Positions 9,449 to 18,040 of a stretch of DNA of 64,000 nucleotides are shown piece after piece. The translations under genes were made by a program, and so were the position numbers. Position 1 is the stretch's first letter, and every line of letters starts with the position of its first letter. This DNA comes from CAVSWT01 sp963775245 (GTDB lineage: Bacteria; Bacteroidota; Ignavibacteria; Ignavibacteriales; Ignavibacteriaceae): the NCBI GenBank assembly GCA_963775245.1, contig CAVZID010000037.1, positions 62,001-126,000 of the forward strand. Reading direction: 5' to 3'. The notes under the pieces were generated by a model, which saw only the letters and a list, made by a program, of their open reading frames with translations, ran no database searches and was not told the origin of the DNA.

Positions 9449-10054
9449 TTAAACGAACAGACTCACATCTCCTGCCCCTTCTCTTAAAACTTCGGGGGCT
9501 TCATCACTCAGGTCAATAACACTTGATGGCTGTCCGCTTAAATTTCCGGATGATAACATTAAATCGACTTTATTATTAAATACACTTCTAATTTCGATAG
9601 GGTCAATAACTATTTCACCTCTGCCGTTAGTCGCACTTGTACTAATAATAGGGTTTCCAAGTTCTTGCACCAGTTTTAAAGTTACAGCATGGTTTGGAAC
9701 TCTTATCCCAACTGTTTTTCTGTTACTCCATAATGTCTTAGGGACTAATTTAGCAGCGGGCAAAATAAAAGTGTAGGGCCCGGGCAAAAGATGTTTCATA
9801 GTCCTATAAGCATAATCCGATACCTTAGCGTACTTTGCGATATCTTTCAAATCACTACAAACAAAGCTAAAAAGTTTTGTATCGTTTTTTATCCTAAAGA
9901 TTCTTTCTAAAGCACCTTTATTAAAAATATCACAGCCGATGCCATATACAGTATCGGTGGGATAGATGATAACACCTCCATTTTTTAATGTTTCAACCGC
10001 TTTATTTATAAAGCGAAGCTGGGGCGTCTGCGAATGAAGCTCAAAGTACTCCAT
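9449..10054 (-). CDS. yciO: YciO/Sua5/TsaC-family protein (threonylcarbamoyl-AMP synthase fold)
   Basis: The 201-residue protein matches the YciO branch of the YrdC/Sua5 fold closely: GGVIIYPTDTVYGIGCD at the N-terminus, LPGPYTFILPA, KTVGIRVPNHAV, PIISTSATN and a C-terminal VLREGAGDVSLF. TsaC and Sua5 make threonylcarbamoyl-AMP for the t6A modification of tRNA. Whether YciO members do this in vivo is less certain, and the sequence around IKNDTKLFSFVCSDL resembles YciO more than TsaC. A good ribosome site (AAAGGAG) precedes the ATG. It faces the SDR gene across the hairpin at 9391-9420. Confidence 0.85.
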   Translation of the reverse strand: MEYFELHSQTPQLRFINKAVETLKNGGVIIYPTDTVYGIGCDIFNKGALERIFRIKNDTKLFSFVCSDLKDIAKYAKVSDYAYRTMKHLLPGPYTFILPAAKLVPKTLWSNRKTVGIRVPNHAVTLKLVQELGNPIISTSATNGRGEIVIDPIEIRSVFNNKVDLMLSSGNLSGQPSSVIDLSDEAPEVLREGAGDVSLFV

Positions 10055-10343
10055 TTACTTAACTCCTTTCAATAGAGCTATTTAATAAAACGAAATTTTG
10101 ATTAGCAAAACCAGGAAAGTTTGGATAGAAATTGCTCCTTAAATTATTAAGTCCAATAAATTAAGCTTGCAGTAGCAAGATATAAATAAGGCGATAATTG
10201 TCAATGGTTCGGGACTAAAAACTTTACTTTATGGAGATTTAAATCACACAAAAAATTTTTATTTTCATTTCATATTTTCACAACAATTTTATTATATTTG
10301 TGGTTCAATATTTAAAAATAAGGGTTTTTGTTAAGGAGACTTT

Positions 10344-10583
10344 ATGTCAAGAAAATGCCAGGTTACAGGAATTGGTCCTATAACAGGAAATAATGTTTCT
10401 CATGCTCACAATAGAAGCAAAAGAAGATTTTTGCCTAATCTTCAAAAAAAGAGAATTTGGGTTCAGGAATTGAACAGATTTGTTACTTTAAAATTATCTG
10501 CAAAAGCTATAAAGAATATTGCTAAAAACGGAACTTCAGATATTGCGAAACTCGTAAGCACAAATCAGATTAAAGTACACTAG
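10344..10583 (+). CDS. rpmB: 50S ribosomal protein bL28
   Basis: A 79-residue basic protein beginning MSRKCQVTGIGPITGNNVSHA, with NRSKRRFLPNLQKKRIW as in L28. It is a structural component of the large ribosomal subunit. AAGGAG lies seven bases ahead of the ATG. It is monocistronic and ends in a strong hairpin shared with the convergent rplI. L33, often next to L28, is not adjacent here. Confidence 0.97.
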   Translation: MSRKCQVTGIGPITGNNVSHAHNRSKRRFLPNLQKKRIWVQELNRFVTLKLSAKAIKNIAKNGTSDIAKLVSTNQIKVH

Positions 10584-10611
10584 AATTTTATACATATAGT
10601 TTAAAATAAAA

Positions 10612-10640
10612 AAAGGAAAGCAAAATGCTTTCCTTTTTTT
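10612..10640. terminator. bidirectional intrinsic terminator between rpmB and rplI
   Basis: AAAGGAAAGC and GCTTTCCTTT form a ten-base stem around AAAAT, with A-runs on the left and a T-run on the right, so it can end transcription from both converging operons. Confidence 0.9.
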
Positions 10641-10659
10641 TTATCCACCAAAATTTTAA

Positions 10660-11103
10660 CTATTCCCTTACAACCCAAACTTTAATTTTTGCATTAACAT
10701 TTGCATGAAGCTTTATATTTATTTCATATATACCAAGAGATTTTATAGTCTCTTCTATTTCAATTTTTCTTCTGTCTATTTCATATCCTTTTTCTTTTAA
10801 AGCATCTGCAATCATTTGAGAAGTAACGGAACCGAAAATTTTATCTTCTTCACCAACTTGAACAGGAATAGTAACCGAAACTTTTTCCAGTTCTCCTGAA
10901 AGGGTTTCAGCAGAGACTAATTCCTGCTGTAGTTTTTTAGCAAGATTTTTCTTCTCCTCTTCAAGTGCACGAACATTACCTTCTAAAGCAGAATAAGCTA
11001 ATTTACGAGGGATTAAAAAATTTCTTGCATAACCATTTTTAACGTCAACTACATCCCCAATCTGGCCAAGGTTTTCAAAGTTTTGTCTTAATATTACTTT
11101 CAT
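10660..11103 (-). CDS. rplI: 50S ribosomal protein bL9
   Basis: The 147-residue protein begins MKVILRQNFENLGQIGDVV and contains the L9 signature VKNGYARNFLIPRKLA, a long connecting helix (EEEKKNLAKKLQQELVSAE) and the C-terminal domain with IFGSVT. It is the last gene of the rpsF-ssb-rpsR-rplI operon, 20 bases after rpsR, and ends at the shared terminator. Confidence 0.97.
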   Translation of the reverse strand: MKVILRQNFENLGQIGDVVDVKNGYARNFLIPRKLAYSALEGNVRALEEEKKNLAKKLQQELVSAETLSGELEKVSVTIPVQVGEEDKIFGSVTSQMIADALKEKGYEIDRRKIEIEETIKSLGIYEINIKLHANVNAKIKVWVVRE

Positions 11104-11123
11104 TGTTTCCTCTAAATGACTGG

Positions 11124-11354
11124 TTATTTTACTGTATCAGATACATAAGGTAACAAGGCCATGTGTCTTGCTCTTTTAATAGCAAGAGATAATTCTCTTT
11201 GATATTTAGCCGCAGTTCCAGTAATCCTTTTAGGAATTATTTTACCTTGTTCCGTAGTATATCTTTGCAAAAGTTTAACGTCTTTATAGTCAATGTATTT
11301 AACATTGTTTTGAGTAAACCTGCAAACTTTTTTAGTTTTAATTTCTTTTTTCAT
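11124..11354 (-). CDS. rpsR: 30S ribosomal protein bS18
   Basis: A 76-residue protein with the S18 core VKYIDYKDVKLLQRY, TEQGKIIPKRITG and the RELSLAIKRARHMALLPY signature. It pairs with S6 in the small subunit platform. It sits in the classical S6-SSB-S18-L9 operon, 12 bases after ssb. Confidence 0.97.
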   Translation of the reverse strand: MKKEIKTKKVCRFTQNNVKYIDYKDVKLLQRYTTEQGKIIPKRITGTAAKYQRELSLAIKRARHMALLPYVSDTVK

Positions 11355-11366
11355 TCTTCACCTAAT

Positions 11367-11843
11367 TTACTTTAATAAATCTGATTCTTCGCTTGAAAGA
11401 AATTTATCGAAAGAATCTTCTGAATAATCAACACCTTCATTATCGTCGTCAGAAACATGATTGCTGACATCTTCAGCTCCATTACCATTATTCCTATTAA
11501 TTCTATTAAGGAATTGAATTCTTCTTGCTTTAATTTCAACAATGCTTCTATTTTGCCCATCTTCGGACTTCCAGCTTCTGCTTTGCAACTCGCCGTCAAC
11601 TAAAACAGCGGAACCTTTTTTCAATCTGTCCCGGCAGCTTTCTGCCAGTTTATTCCATGCGACAATGCCTACATAACATACATCTTCCTGCCATTGGTTT
11701 GAGCTATCCTTGTATTTCCTGTTAGACGCAATCGAAAAATTAACCACCGGAGTGTTGTTTGTCGTCTGACGAAATATTGGATCTTTTGTAAGATTACCGG
11801 CAACAATAACGTAGTTAATTTCGGGCATTTTCAAATCGGCCAT
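11367..11843 (-). CDS. ssb: single-stranded DNA-binding protein
   Basis: The 158-residue protein has an N-terminal OB fold (NYVIVAGNLTKDPIFRQT, VVNFSIASNRKY, CYVGIVAWNKLAE) as in bacterial SSB. The tail from about residue 120 is rich in D, E and S, as usual. However, it ends SSEESDLLK and lacks the canonical terminal DDIPF-type tip that recruits partner proteins. Its place between rpsF and rpsR is the standard one. The absence of the aromatic tip could be real or could reflect a second SSB elsewhere in the genome. Confidence 0.95.
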   Translation of the reverse strand: MADLKMPEINYVIVAGNLTKDPIFRQTTNNTPVVNFSIASNRKYKDSSNQWQEDVCYVGIVAWNKLAESCRDRLKKGSAVLVDGELQSRSWKSEDGQNRSIVEIKARRIQFLNRINRNNGNGAEDVSNHVSDDDNEGVDYSEDSFDKFLSSEESDLLK

Positions 11844-11881
11844 GGTTTTTCCTCCATACTTAATCTAAAATTGTTAATTAA

Positions 11882-12295
11882 TCACTTTGCTTCTGTTTCT
11901 TCCTCTTTCTTTTCAGATGAGTTTTCACCACTTTTTTGTTTGTCCGAAGAAGAATCAAAATCATTCACAGAACTTTTAATCTTTTCAAGATATTCAACAG
12001 CTTCTTTACTAAGCTTAATTGTTAAATATCTTAAAACCTGATCATCAAGATTAAAAACTCTTTCTAATTTTGAAACAATCGTTGAGGGAGCGTTAAACCG
12101 GTAGATAGCATAGTAACCAATTTTACTTTTGTTTACCATGTAGGCTAGTCTTTTTCTTCCCCATTTATCGATTTCTCTAATTTCTCCACCATTATTTACG
12201 ATAGTATCAGTTATGCGGGAAACTACACTCTCAATTTGTTCATCATCTAAAGCAGCATTTATTAGAACTGCGCTTTCATAGACATTAGTATTCAT
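11882..12295 (-). CDS. rpsF: 30S ribosomal protein bS6
   Basis: This 137-residue protein begins MNTNVYESAVLINAAL and contains WGRKRLAYMVNKSKIGYYAIYRF, the S6 core that binds 16S rRNA together with S18. The C-terminal extension after residue 105 is low complexity and acidic (repeated E, K and S). A strong ribosome site (AAAGGAGGTGA) precedes the ATG. It is the first gene of the rpsF-ssb-rpsR-rplI operon. Confidence 0.96.
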   Translation of the reverse strand: MNTNVYESAVLINAALDDEQIESVVSRITDTIVNNGGEIREIDKWGRKRLAYMVNKSKIGYYAIYRFNAPSTIVSKLERVFNLDDQVLRYLTIKLSKEAVEYLEKIKSSVNDFDSSSDKQKSGENSSEKKEEETEAK

Positions 12296-12327
12296 ACTGT
12301 CTCATTCACCTCCTTTGGATAATAAAG

Positions 12328-12347
12328 CCCTCATTCAATGATGAGAG
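12328..12347 (-). promoter_or_regulatory. hairpin in the rpsF leader, possible autoregulatory site
   Basis: On the minus strand CTCTCAT-CATTGA-ATGAGGG forms a seven-pair stem (one G-U) between hppA and rpsF, ahead of the ribosome site. S6:S18 complexes autoregulate rpsF leaders in many bacteria, but the typical bulged CCG element was not recognised here, so this is only a candidate. Confidence 0.35.
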
Positions 12348-12388
12348 CAGGGGTTTACTAATATTTTTAATTTTAAAAACCTTTAAAT

Positions 12389-14575
12389 TTATTTAATTAA
12401 TGGCGCAATTACAAGTGCAACAACTGCCATTAATTTTAAAAGAATATTTAATGAAGGCCCTGAAGTATCTTTAAAAGGATCGCCAACTGTATCACCAACT
12501 ACAGCAGCTTTATGAGGATCAGAACCTTTATAATACTTTTGACCGTTTATTTCTATACCTTCTTCAAACATTTTCTTTGCATTATCCCAGGAGCCTCCGG
12601 CATTTGACTGAAATATAGCCATTAAAACACCGGTAACTGTAACACCGGCTAACAATCCACCCAGCATTTCCGGGCCGCCCGCAAAACCTATAAATACTGG
12701 AGCAACCACAGCAAGCAAACCGGGAACAACCATTTGTCTTATTGCTGCTTGGGTTGAAATTTCAACACACTTTCCATATTCGGCTTTTCCTTCTGCTGCG
12801 TCAAATACACGCCTATCCTCAGTAGACCATTCGGACATTTCTTTATTATCATTTTTTTTCATTACAGCAAGGGCTGCATTTAGAGCAGGAATGTTAGCAA
12901 ATTGTCTTCTTACTTCTTCAATCATTGACATTGCAGCTCGTCCTACAGCTTTCATTGCCAAAGCAGAAAATAAAAATGGAAGCATACCACCAATAAATAA
13001 TCCTGCCATAACATTAGCTTTTGAAATATCAATAGATTTAATTTGAGCAGCAGTCATATATGCCCCAAACAATGCTAAGGCTGTTAAAGCTGCTGATCCA
13101 ATCGCAAAACCTTTTCCGATAGCTGCAGTTGTATTTCCGACTGCATCCAACTTATCAGTTTTTTGTCTAACTTCTTTAGGTAATTCAGACATTTCCGCAA
13201 TACCGCCTGCATTATCAGAGATTGGCCCATAAGCATCAACCGCTAATTGAATACCTGTATTTGAAAGCATACCTACGGCTGCTATTGCAATCCCATATAA
13301 GCCGCCAAAATAAAACGCCGCAATAATTGATAATGCAAGAATTATAATTGGAATAGCAGTAGATATCATACCGTTCCCAATTCCGGCAATGATATTTGTT
13401 GCAGAACCAGTTAAGGATTGTCTTACTATCGCAAGTACAGGTTTTTTACCTGTTCCTGTATAATATTCAGTTACAACTCCTATCAAAACGCCAGCAATCA
13501 AACCTATAACTGTTGAGAAAAATATCCCTAATGAAGTGATAGTGTAGGTAGTGCCATATAATGGATCTTCAAAGCTCCAGCTTTTTGGGAGAACCCAATC
13601 AATAATAAAGTATAGGGCTACAACCATTAATGCAGAAGAACCAAATTCACCTAAGTTAAGAGCTTTTTGAGGATCTCCTCCTTCTTTAACCCGGACAAAA
13701 AAGGTTCCTAAAATAGACATGACAATTCCGACCCCAGCAACAATAAGTGGTAAAAGCACAGCAGATATGCCATTAAAATTATCAACAAAACCTTTATCCC
13801 CCATGAATGTTGCACCAAGCACCATGGTTCCAACAATTGAGCCTACATAAGATTCAAATAAATCAGCACCCATTCCAGCAACATCACCAACATTATCGCC
13901 AACATTATCAGCAATTGTTGCAGGGTTAAGCGGATGGTCTTCAGGAATGCCAGCTTCAACTTTCCCAACTAAGTCTGCACCAACGTCCGCAGCCTTAGTA
14001 TAAATACCTCCTCCAACACGAGCAAATAAAGCGATAGAAGAAGCTCCGAACGAAAAGCCTGTTAAAATTGTAATTACTCTTACTAGGTCGACTCTAGTAT
14101 CTACTCCAAATGTACTGCTGTATATTAAAAATAGAGTTCCTAATCCCAATACTCCTAAACCAACCACTCCAAGCCCCATTACAGAACCGCCGGCAAAAGC
14201 GATTTCGAGGGCTTTGCCCAAGCTTGTTCTTGCAGCATTTGTAGTTCTAACATTAGCTTTAGTTGCAACCCTCATCCCTATAAACCCGGCAAGTGCAGAG
14301 CAGATAGCTCCGGTTAAAAATGATATTGCAACAAAAGGTGATGACTCTTTAGTATCGGCTGAAACAGCAAGTAGAATAGCAACACAAACAACAAAAATTG
14401 CTAAAACTTTGTATTCAGCTTTAAGGAAAGACATTGCACCCTCAGCAATATGCTTGGATATTTTTTGCATCTTTTCAGTGCCGGGGTCTTGTTTGGCAAC
14501 CCATGCTGATTTCCAAAATGTGTACAGTAGGGCTAAAAGTCCAAAGAGCGGGATTATGTAGAAACTAGTACTCAT
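12389..14575 (-). CDS. hppA: membrane-bound proton/sodium-translocating pyrophosphatase, K+-dependent type
   Basis: The 728-residue protein has about 16 hydrophobic segments and hydrolyses pyrophosphate to pump H+ or Na+ across the inner membrane. Family motifs are complete: DVGADLVGKVE, NVGDVAGMGADLFESY, DAYGPISDNAGGIAEM and the C-terminal GDTVGDPFKDTSGPSLNI. In GNTTAAIGKGFAIGSAAL the position that is Lys in K+-independent enzymes is Ala, so this is the K+-dependent class. Whether it moves H+ or Na+ cannot be settled by eye. It lies eight bases after pth and probably belongs to the prs-rplY-pth-hppA transcript. Confidence 0.95.
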   Translation of the reverse strand: MSTSFYIIPLFGLLALLYTFWKSAWVAKQDPGTEKMQKISKHIAEGAMSFLKAEYKVLAIFVVCVAILLAVSADTKESSPFVAISFLTGAICSALAGFIGMRVATKANVRTTNAARTSLGKALEIAFAGGSVMGLGVVGLGVLGLGTLFLIYSSTFGVDTRVDLVRVITILTGFSFGASSIALFARVGGGIYTKAADVGADLVGKVEAGIPEDHPLNPATIADNVGDNVGDVAGMGADLFESYVGSIVGTMVLGATFMGDKGFVDNFNGISAVLLPLIVAGVGIVMSILGTFFVRVKEGGDPQKALNLGEFGSSALMVVALYFIIDWVLPKSWSFEDPLYGTTYTITSLGIFFSTVIGLIAGVLIGVVTEYYTGTGKKPVLAIVRQSLTGSATNIIAGIGNGMISTAIPIIILALSIIAAFYFGGLYGIAIAAVGMLSNTGIQLAVDAYGPISDNAGGIAEMSELPKEVRQKTDKLDAVGNTTAAIGKGFAIGSAALTALALFGAYMTAAQIKSIDISKANVMAGLFIGGMLPFLFSALAMKAVGRAAMSMIEEVRRQFANIPALNAALAVMKKNDNKEMSEWSTEDRRVFDAAEGKAEYGKCVEISTQAAIRQMVVPGLLAVVAPVFIGFAGGPEMLGGLLAGVTVTGVLMAIFQSNAGGSWDNAKKMFEEGIEINGQKYYKGSDPHKAAVVGDTVGDPFKDTSGPSLNILLKLMAVVALVIAPLIK

Positions 14576-14583
14576 AAAATCTC

Positions 14584-15195
14584 CTAATTTAAATCGTTCT
14601 TGTTAGAATTAATTTTTTTTGAAATATTACTAAAGAGCCGACTGTTAGCATTAAGCATTTGCTTAATTCCCCCAAGAATAAATTCTTCTGCTAGAGGAGA
14701 AACTTTTTCAAATATACTTTTAAGCTGTTTTTTTTCTTCTTCATTAAAATCAGACAATACGTATTCAGGCATTCTGCCTTTTTCAAAATTTTGTCCAATA
14801 CCTATCCTAATTCTAGGAAAATTATTTGTGTTAAGATAATAAATAATTGAAGTCAAACCATTATGGCCGCCATCTCCACCAAATTCTTTTGTCTTAAATT
14901 CAGAAAATTCAAAATTAACATCATCAACTGTAACAAGAATATCTTCAGCGTTAATTTTAAATGCTTCAGTAACTTGCAGCGCAGCTATCCCGCTGTTATT
15001 TACATAAGTAACAGGCTTGATTAAGGAAAAATTAGAATTATTAATTGAACCTTCGGCAATGTAATAATCACCTTTAGCGGGACTAAACTGAATTGAATAT
15101 TTTGCTGCTAAGTAATCTACAAACATGAACCCAACATTATGTCTGTTGTATTGATACCTTGTTCCGGGGTTACCAATTCCAAAAATTACTTTCAC
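14584..15195 (-). CDS. pth: peptidyl-tRNA hydrolase
   Basis: At 203 residues this is a normal-length bacterial Pth, which releases peptides from prematurely dropped peptidyl-tRNAs. Motifs are GIGNPGTRYQYNRHNVGF (with the catalytic His), KPVTYVNNSG, the DDVNFEF aspartate, and GGDGGHNGLTSI. The last 30 residues form a basic tail. It follows rplY by eight bases, the common rplY-pth pairing. Confidence 0.96.
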   Translation of the reverse strand: MKVIFGIGNPGTRYQYNRHNVGFMFVDYLAAKYSIQFSPAKGDYYIAEGSINNSNFSLIKPVTYVNNSGIAALQVTEAFKINAEDILVTVDDVNFEFSEFKTKEFGGDGGHNGLTSIIYYLNTNNFPRIRIGIGQNFEKGRMPEYVLSDFNEEEKKQLKSIFEKVSPLAEEFILGGIKQMLNANSRLFSNISKKINSNKNDLN

Positions 15196-15203
15196 TAAAA
15201 AAG

Positions 15204-15842
15204 TTATTCTTCTTCTTCAGATTTACTTTTACCAATAACTTCAGGCTCTGCAGCTTCCTCTGCCCCTTCTTCCCCGGACACAGGTTCTTTTTCAACTTTT
15301 GGATGAGTGACTGCAACAATTACAGTATCTTCTGAATTTAGAATTGTAATATCTTCAAAATTTAAATCTTTAACATGAATAGCATCACCTAACTTAAGCT
15401 CACTAATATTTATTTCAAGATGCTGTGGAATATCTTTTGGTAAACATTCGATATCAAGCTTATGTAATAGTTGCTGAACTATTCCGCCCTCTTTAACACC
15501 AATTGCACTTCCTATAAATTGTACTGGGACTTCCAATTCAATCTTTTCACCTTTTGTCAATCCATATAAATCAAAATGAACAACTTTATCTGTCAAAGGA
15601 TCAAACTGAACATCTTTAATTATGCATTCATGCTCTTCCTGTCCTTCAACTTGAAGCGAGATTAAATGTGTCTGAGAAGTATATACTAATGGCTTTATTA
15701 ATTGTTCTTGTATTTCAATTGCTAAAGGCTGAACGCTTCTAGCATAAAAAACTCCGGGTACATTTCCATTTTTTCTGGCTGTGTTTCTAACAGATTTACT
15801 AAAATCATTTCTAATATTTGCTTTTAATACTACGTTTTCCAT
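15204..15842 (-). CDS. rplY: 50S ribosomal protein bL25 (general stress protein Ctc)
   Basis: This 212-residue protein is the long two-domain form (TL5/Ctc): an N-terminal 5S-rRNA-binding domain (RKNGNVPGVFYA, KDVQFDPLTDKVVHFDLY) followed by a beta domain (IPVQFIGSAIGVKEGG-like, LPKDIPQHLEINIS). It ends in an acidic tail from about residue 185. It lies between prs and pth, a conserved order. Confidence 0.96.
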   Translation of the reverse strand: MENVVLKANIRNDFSKSVRNTARKNGNVPGVFYARSVQPLAIEIQEQLIKPLVYTSQTHLISLQVEGQEEHECIIKDVQFDPLTDKVVHFDLYGLTKGEKIELEVPVQFIGSAIGVKEGGIVQQLLHKLDIECLPKDIPQHLEINISELKLGDAIHVKDLNFEDITILNSEDTVIVAVTHPKVEKEPVSGEEGAEEAAEPEVIGKSKSEEEE

Positions 15843-15861
15843 TTATGCTCCTAATACTAAA

Positions 15862-16812
15862 TTAACCTTTATCTACATCAAACAATGAACTGATTGATTC
15901 ATTATTAAATGTTCTTTGTATGGCCTCGGCAAAAATGTCCGACGCCGTAACAACAGAAATTTTATTATGATTTATTACTTCTTCATTAAGTGAAATTGTA
16001 TCCGAGACAAATAATTTACAAAGTTCAGAATTATTTATTCTTTCAATTGCCGGTCCAGAAAGAAGCGGATGAGTAATCGCTCCGTAAATTTTTTGCGCTC
16101 CTTTTTCCTTTAAAGCCTGTATAGCACTAACAAAAGTACCCGCCGTATCAATCAAATCATCAACAATTAAAACATCTTTGCCGTCAACTTCACCAATTAT
16201 ATGAACGACTTCCGCTAAATTTTGCTTCGGCCTTCTTTTGTCTATTACCACTAAACCAGCATTAAGACGTTTAGCGTAGGATCTAGCCATTTTAATACCG
16301 CCAACATCAGGGGATACTACAACTAAATTTTCTTTAATATCTTCCAGAACACTGATAAAAATAGACGAACCATAAAGGTGATCAAAAGGAATATCAAAAA
16401 AACCCTGAAGCTGAGCAGCATGCAAATCCATTGTCATTACTCTGTCAGCTCCTGAACCGGTAATTAAATTTGCAATAAGCTTAGCTGTAATTGAAACTCT
16501 CGGCTGATCTTTTCTATCTTGCCTGGAATAACCAAAATAAGGAATAACAACTGTAATTCTCTTTGCCGAAGCTCTTTTGGCGGCGTCAACCATAATCAAT
16601 AATTCCAAAAGATTTTCAGCAGGAGGATTTGTGGACTGAATTATAAATACTTCCGATCCACGAATATTCTCACCATATTTAGCCCAAATTTCGCCATCGC
16701 TAAATCTTTTTAATTCCAAAATACCTAATTGCATCCCAAGTTTATTTGCAATCTTGGTAGCCAGTGGGCGATTTGCGCTGCCGGAAAAAACTTTAAATTC
16801 TGTACCTGCCAT
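15862..16812 (-). CDS. prs: ribose-phosphate pyrophosphokinase
   Basis: This enzyme makes PRPP from ribose 5-phosphate and ATP for nucleotide, histidine and tryptophan synthesis. At 316 residues it is standard length. Visible motifs are RFSDGEIWAKYGENIRG, YFGYSRQDRK, DLHAAQLQGFFDIPFDHLY, SPDVGGIKMA and the PRPP-binding loop DVLIVDDLIDTAGT. It heads the prs-rplY-pth(-hppA) operon and has a good sigma-70 promoter at 16850-16878. Confidence 0.97.
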   Translation of the reverse strand: MAGTEFKVFSGSANRPLATKIANKLGMQLGILELKRFSDGEIWAKYGENIRGSEVFIIQSTNPPAENLLELLIMVDAAKRASAKRITVVIPYFGYSRQDRKDQPRVSITAKLIANLITGSGADRVMTMDLHAAQLQGFFDIPFDHLYGSSIFISVLEDIKENLVVVSPDVGGIKMARSYAKRLNAGLVVIDKRRPKQNLAEVVHIIGEVDGKDVLIVDDLIDTAGTFVSAIQALKEKGAQKIYGAITHPLLSGPAIERINNSELCKLFVSDTISLNEEVINHNKISVVTASDIFAEAIQRTFNNESISSLFDVDKG

Positions 16813-16849
16813 AAAATTTAGGCTCTATTTTTTTAAAAAATAGAGATGA

Positions 16850-16878
16850 AATATATATAAATCACTTAGGTAAGTCAA
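16850..16878 (-). promoter_or_regulatory. sigma-70 promoter for prs
   Basis: Reading the minus strand, TTGACT (16873-16878), a 17-base spacer and TATATT (16850-16855) lie about 40 bases before the prs start. An AT-rich inverted repeat (16823-16845) follows in the leader. Confidence 0.6.
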
Positions 16879-16917
16879 TAAAATATTTACACTAGAAACC
16901 CCTTTGCACACTCTATT

Positions 16918-17625
16918 TTAATCCTTTTTCTTCCTGAAAAGGAAAAAAATAACAAATAGTAAAACCAATCCAGTTAAGGCATAAATCCAATATGGTGTTT
17001 CTTTTAATTTAAAAGGAATAAAAGTGACAGAAATAGTTTTACCGCTCCCGATTTCTGCCAAAGTATAATCCCAAACCAATGTGCGTCCTTCAACTTTAGG
17101 GGCATTGTGGGTTACTACTTCACCTGAAAATGTATATTTATATGTAACATGATAAGCACTTCTATCAATTCCAAATCCCGTTGCATAAGGAGGAATAAAT
17201 TGAGAAAAAACTTTTTGCCCTGCCGCACCATCTTTAAAAGAAAATTCAGACCCAAAGAATGCTTTAGCTTTATTCAGCGAATCAATATGCGTAAAGGATA
17301 AATCTATAACAGCGTGAGTTGTGCTGTCGGTGGTATCTGCAAAAACTTCTATGTTATTTATTGAACTGTACGGAGAAGTAAATTCATGACGAATTGAATC
17401 CGGTATAAATATTCCTAACTTATTTATTATTGAAACATTTTCATTGTCGGGCGATTTCATCCAGTAGGTTATTTTCATTTTTCCGGAACCATCCGGATAT
17501 AACCGAACATCCTGGATATAATTCAAGCAGCCCTGAAAAGTAAAAATGAAAATAGTAATAAAAAGTAATCTATAGATATTGTTAATATTTATAAGAAAGG
17601 TGCTGCGATTATCTTTAGTTTTCAT
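16918..17625 (-). CDS. putative lipoprotein with C-terminal membrane anchor
   Basis: Function not recognised. The 235-residue protein has an N-terminal hydrophobic stretch ending FTFQGC, a lipobox-like site (Cys around 33). A beta-rich domain follows (RLYPDGSGKMKITYWMKS), and a transmembrane helix near the C-terminus (YALTGLVLLFVIFFLF) ends in RKKKD. The DGSG region resembles lipoproteins that carry a C-terminal membrane helix (the LppM-like arrangement), but this is a weak impression. It is divergent from the FmdB-like gene. Confidence 0.7.
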   Translation of the reverse strand: MKTKDNRSTFLININNIYRLLFITIFIFTFQGCLNYIQDVRLYPDGSGKMKITYWMKSPDNENVSIINKLGIFIPDSIRHEFTSPYSSINNIEVFADTTDSTTHAVIDLSFTHIDSLNKAKAFFGSEFSFKDGAAGQKVFSQFIPPYATGFGIDRSAYHVTYKYTFSGEVVTHNAPKVEGRTLVWDYTLAEIGSGKTISVTFIPFKLKETPYWIYALTGLVLLFVIFFLFRKKKD

Positions 17626-17720
17626 ACCATCAATTGAAAAATAAGCCTTGGGAAAGTTATAGAAATTTTAGGAAATTTTCATTATGTTTTATCTTTAATT
17701 TTCTATTAGGAGAGTTTAGA

Positions 17721-17957
17721 ATGCCGACGTATGATTATAAATGTAATAATTGTAATTATACATTTGAATTATTTCAGAAGATGACTGACGAACCAATTAA
17801 GGAATGCCCCAAATGTAAAGGACAGGTCACAAGGTTAATAGGTGCTGGGGCAGGCCCAATTTTTAAAGGAAGCGGTTTCTATCAAACCGATTATAAAAAT
17901 AATGGAAAGAATAACAAAACCCCGGTTAAGAAAGAAAATAAAACAGGATCTAAATAG
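17721..17957 (+). CDS. FmdB-family zinc-ribbon protein
   Basis: A 78-residue protein beginning MPTYDYKCNNCNYTFELFQ with a second pair in ECPKC, the four-cysteine zinc ribbon of the FmdB regulatory-protein family. The tail is Lys/Asn-rich. The ATG at 17721 is chosen over an upstream in-frame ATG (17634) because the domain starts there and AGGAG lies just ahead. The role of these small proteins is not firmly known. A terminator follows. Confidence 0.88.
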   Translation: MPTYDYKCNNCNYTFELFQKMTDEPIKECPKCKGQVTRLIGAGAGPIFKGSGFYQTDYKNNGKNNKTPVKKENKTGSK

Positions 17958-17983
17958 TATTATAAATTTTATAAAGTAAAAAT

Positions 17984-18016
17984 AAAAAACCCGTAAAACA
18001 TGTTTACGGGTTTTTT
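17984..18016. terminator. intrinsic terminator after the FmdB-like gene
   Basis: AAAAAACCCGTAAA and TTTACGGGTTTTTT flank ACATG, a strong stem with A-run and T-run on either side. It can serve both this gene and the convergent gene ending at 18041. Confidence 0.9.
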
Positions 18017-18040
18017 GTTTTTAAATTTCAATTTTGTTTT

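Noticed and set aside
10293..10300. TATATTTG, a match to the Bacteroidia -7 promoter motif ahead of rpmB
   Set aside because: No matching -33 element, and the lexA and prs promoters show that this organism uses canonical sigma-70 boxes, so the match is probably chance.
14214..14561. 115-codon frame antisense to hppA
   Set aside because: Lies fully inside the conserved pyrophosphatase gene on the other strand; it is a shadow frame.
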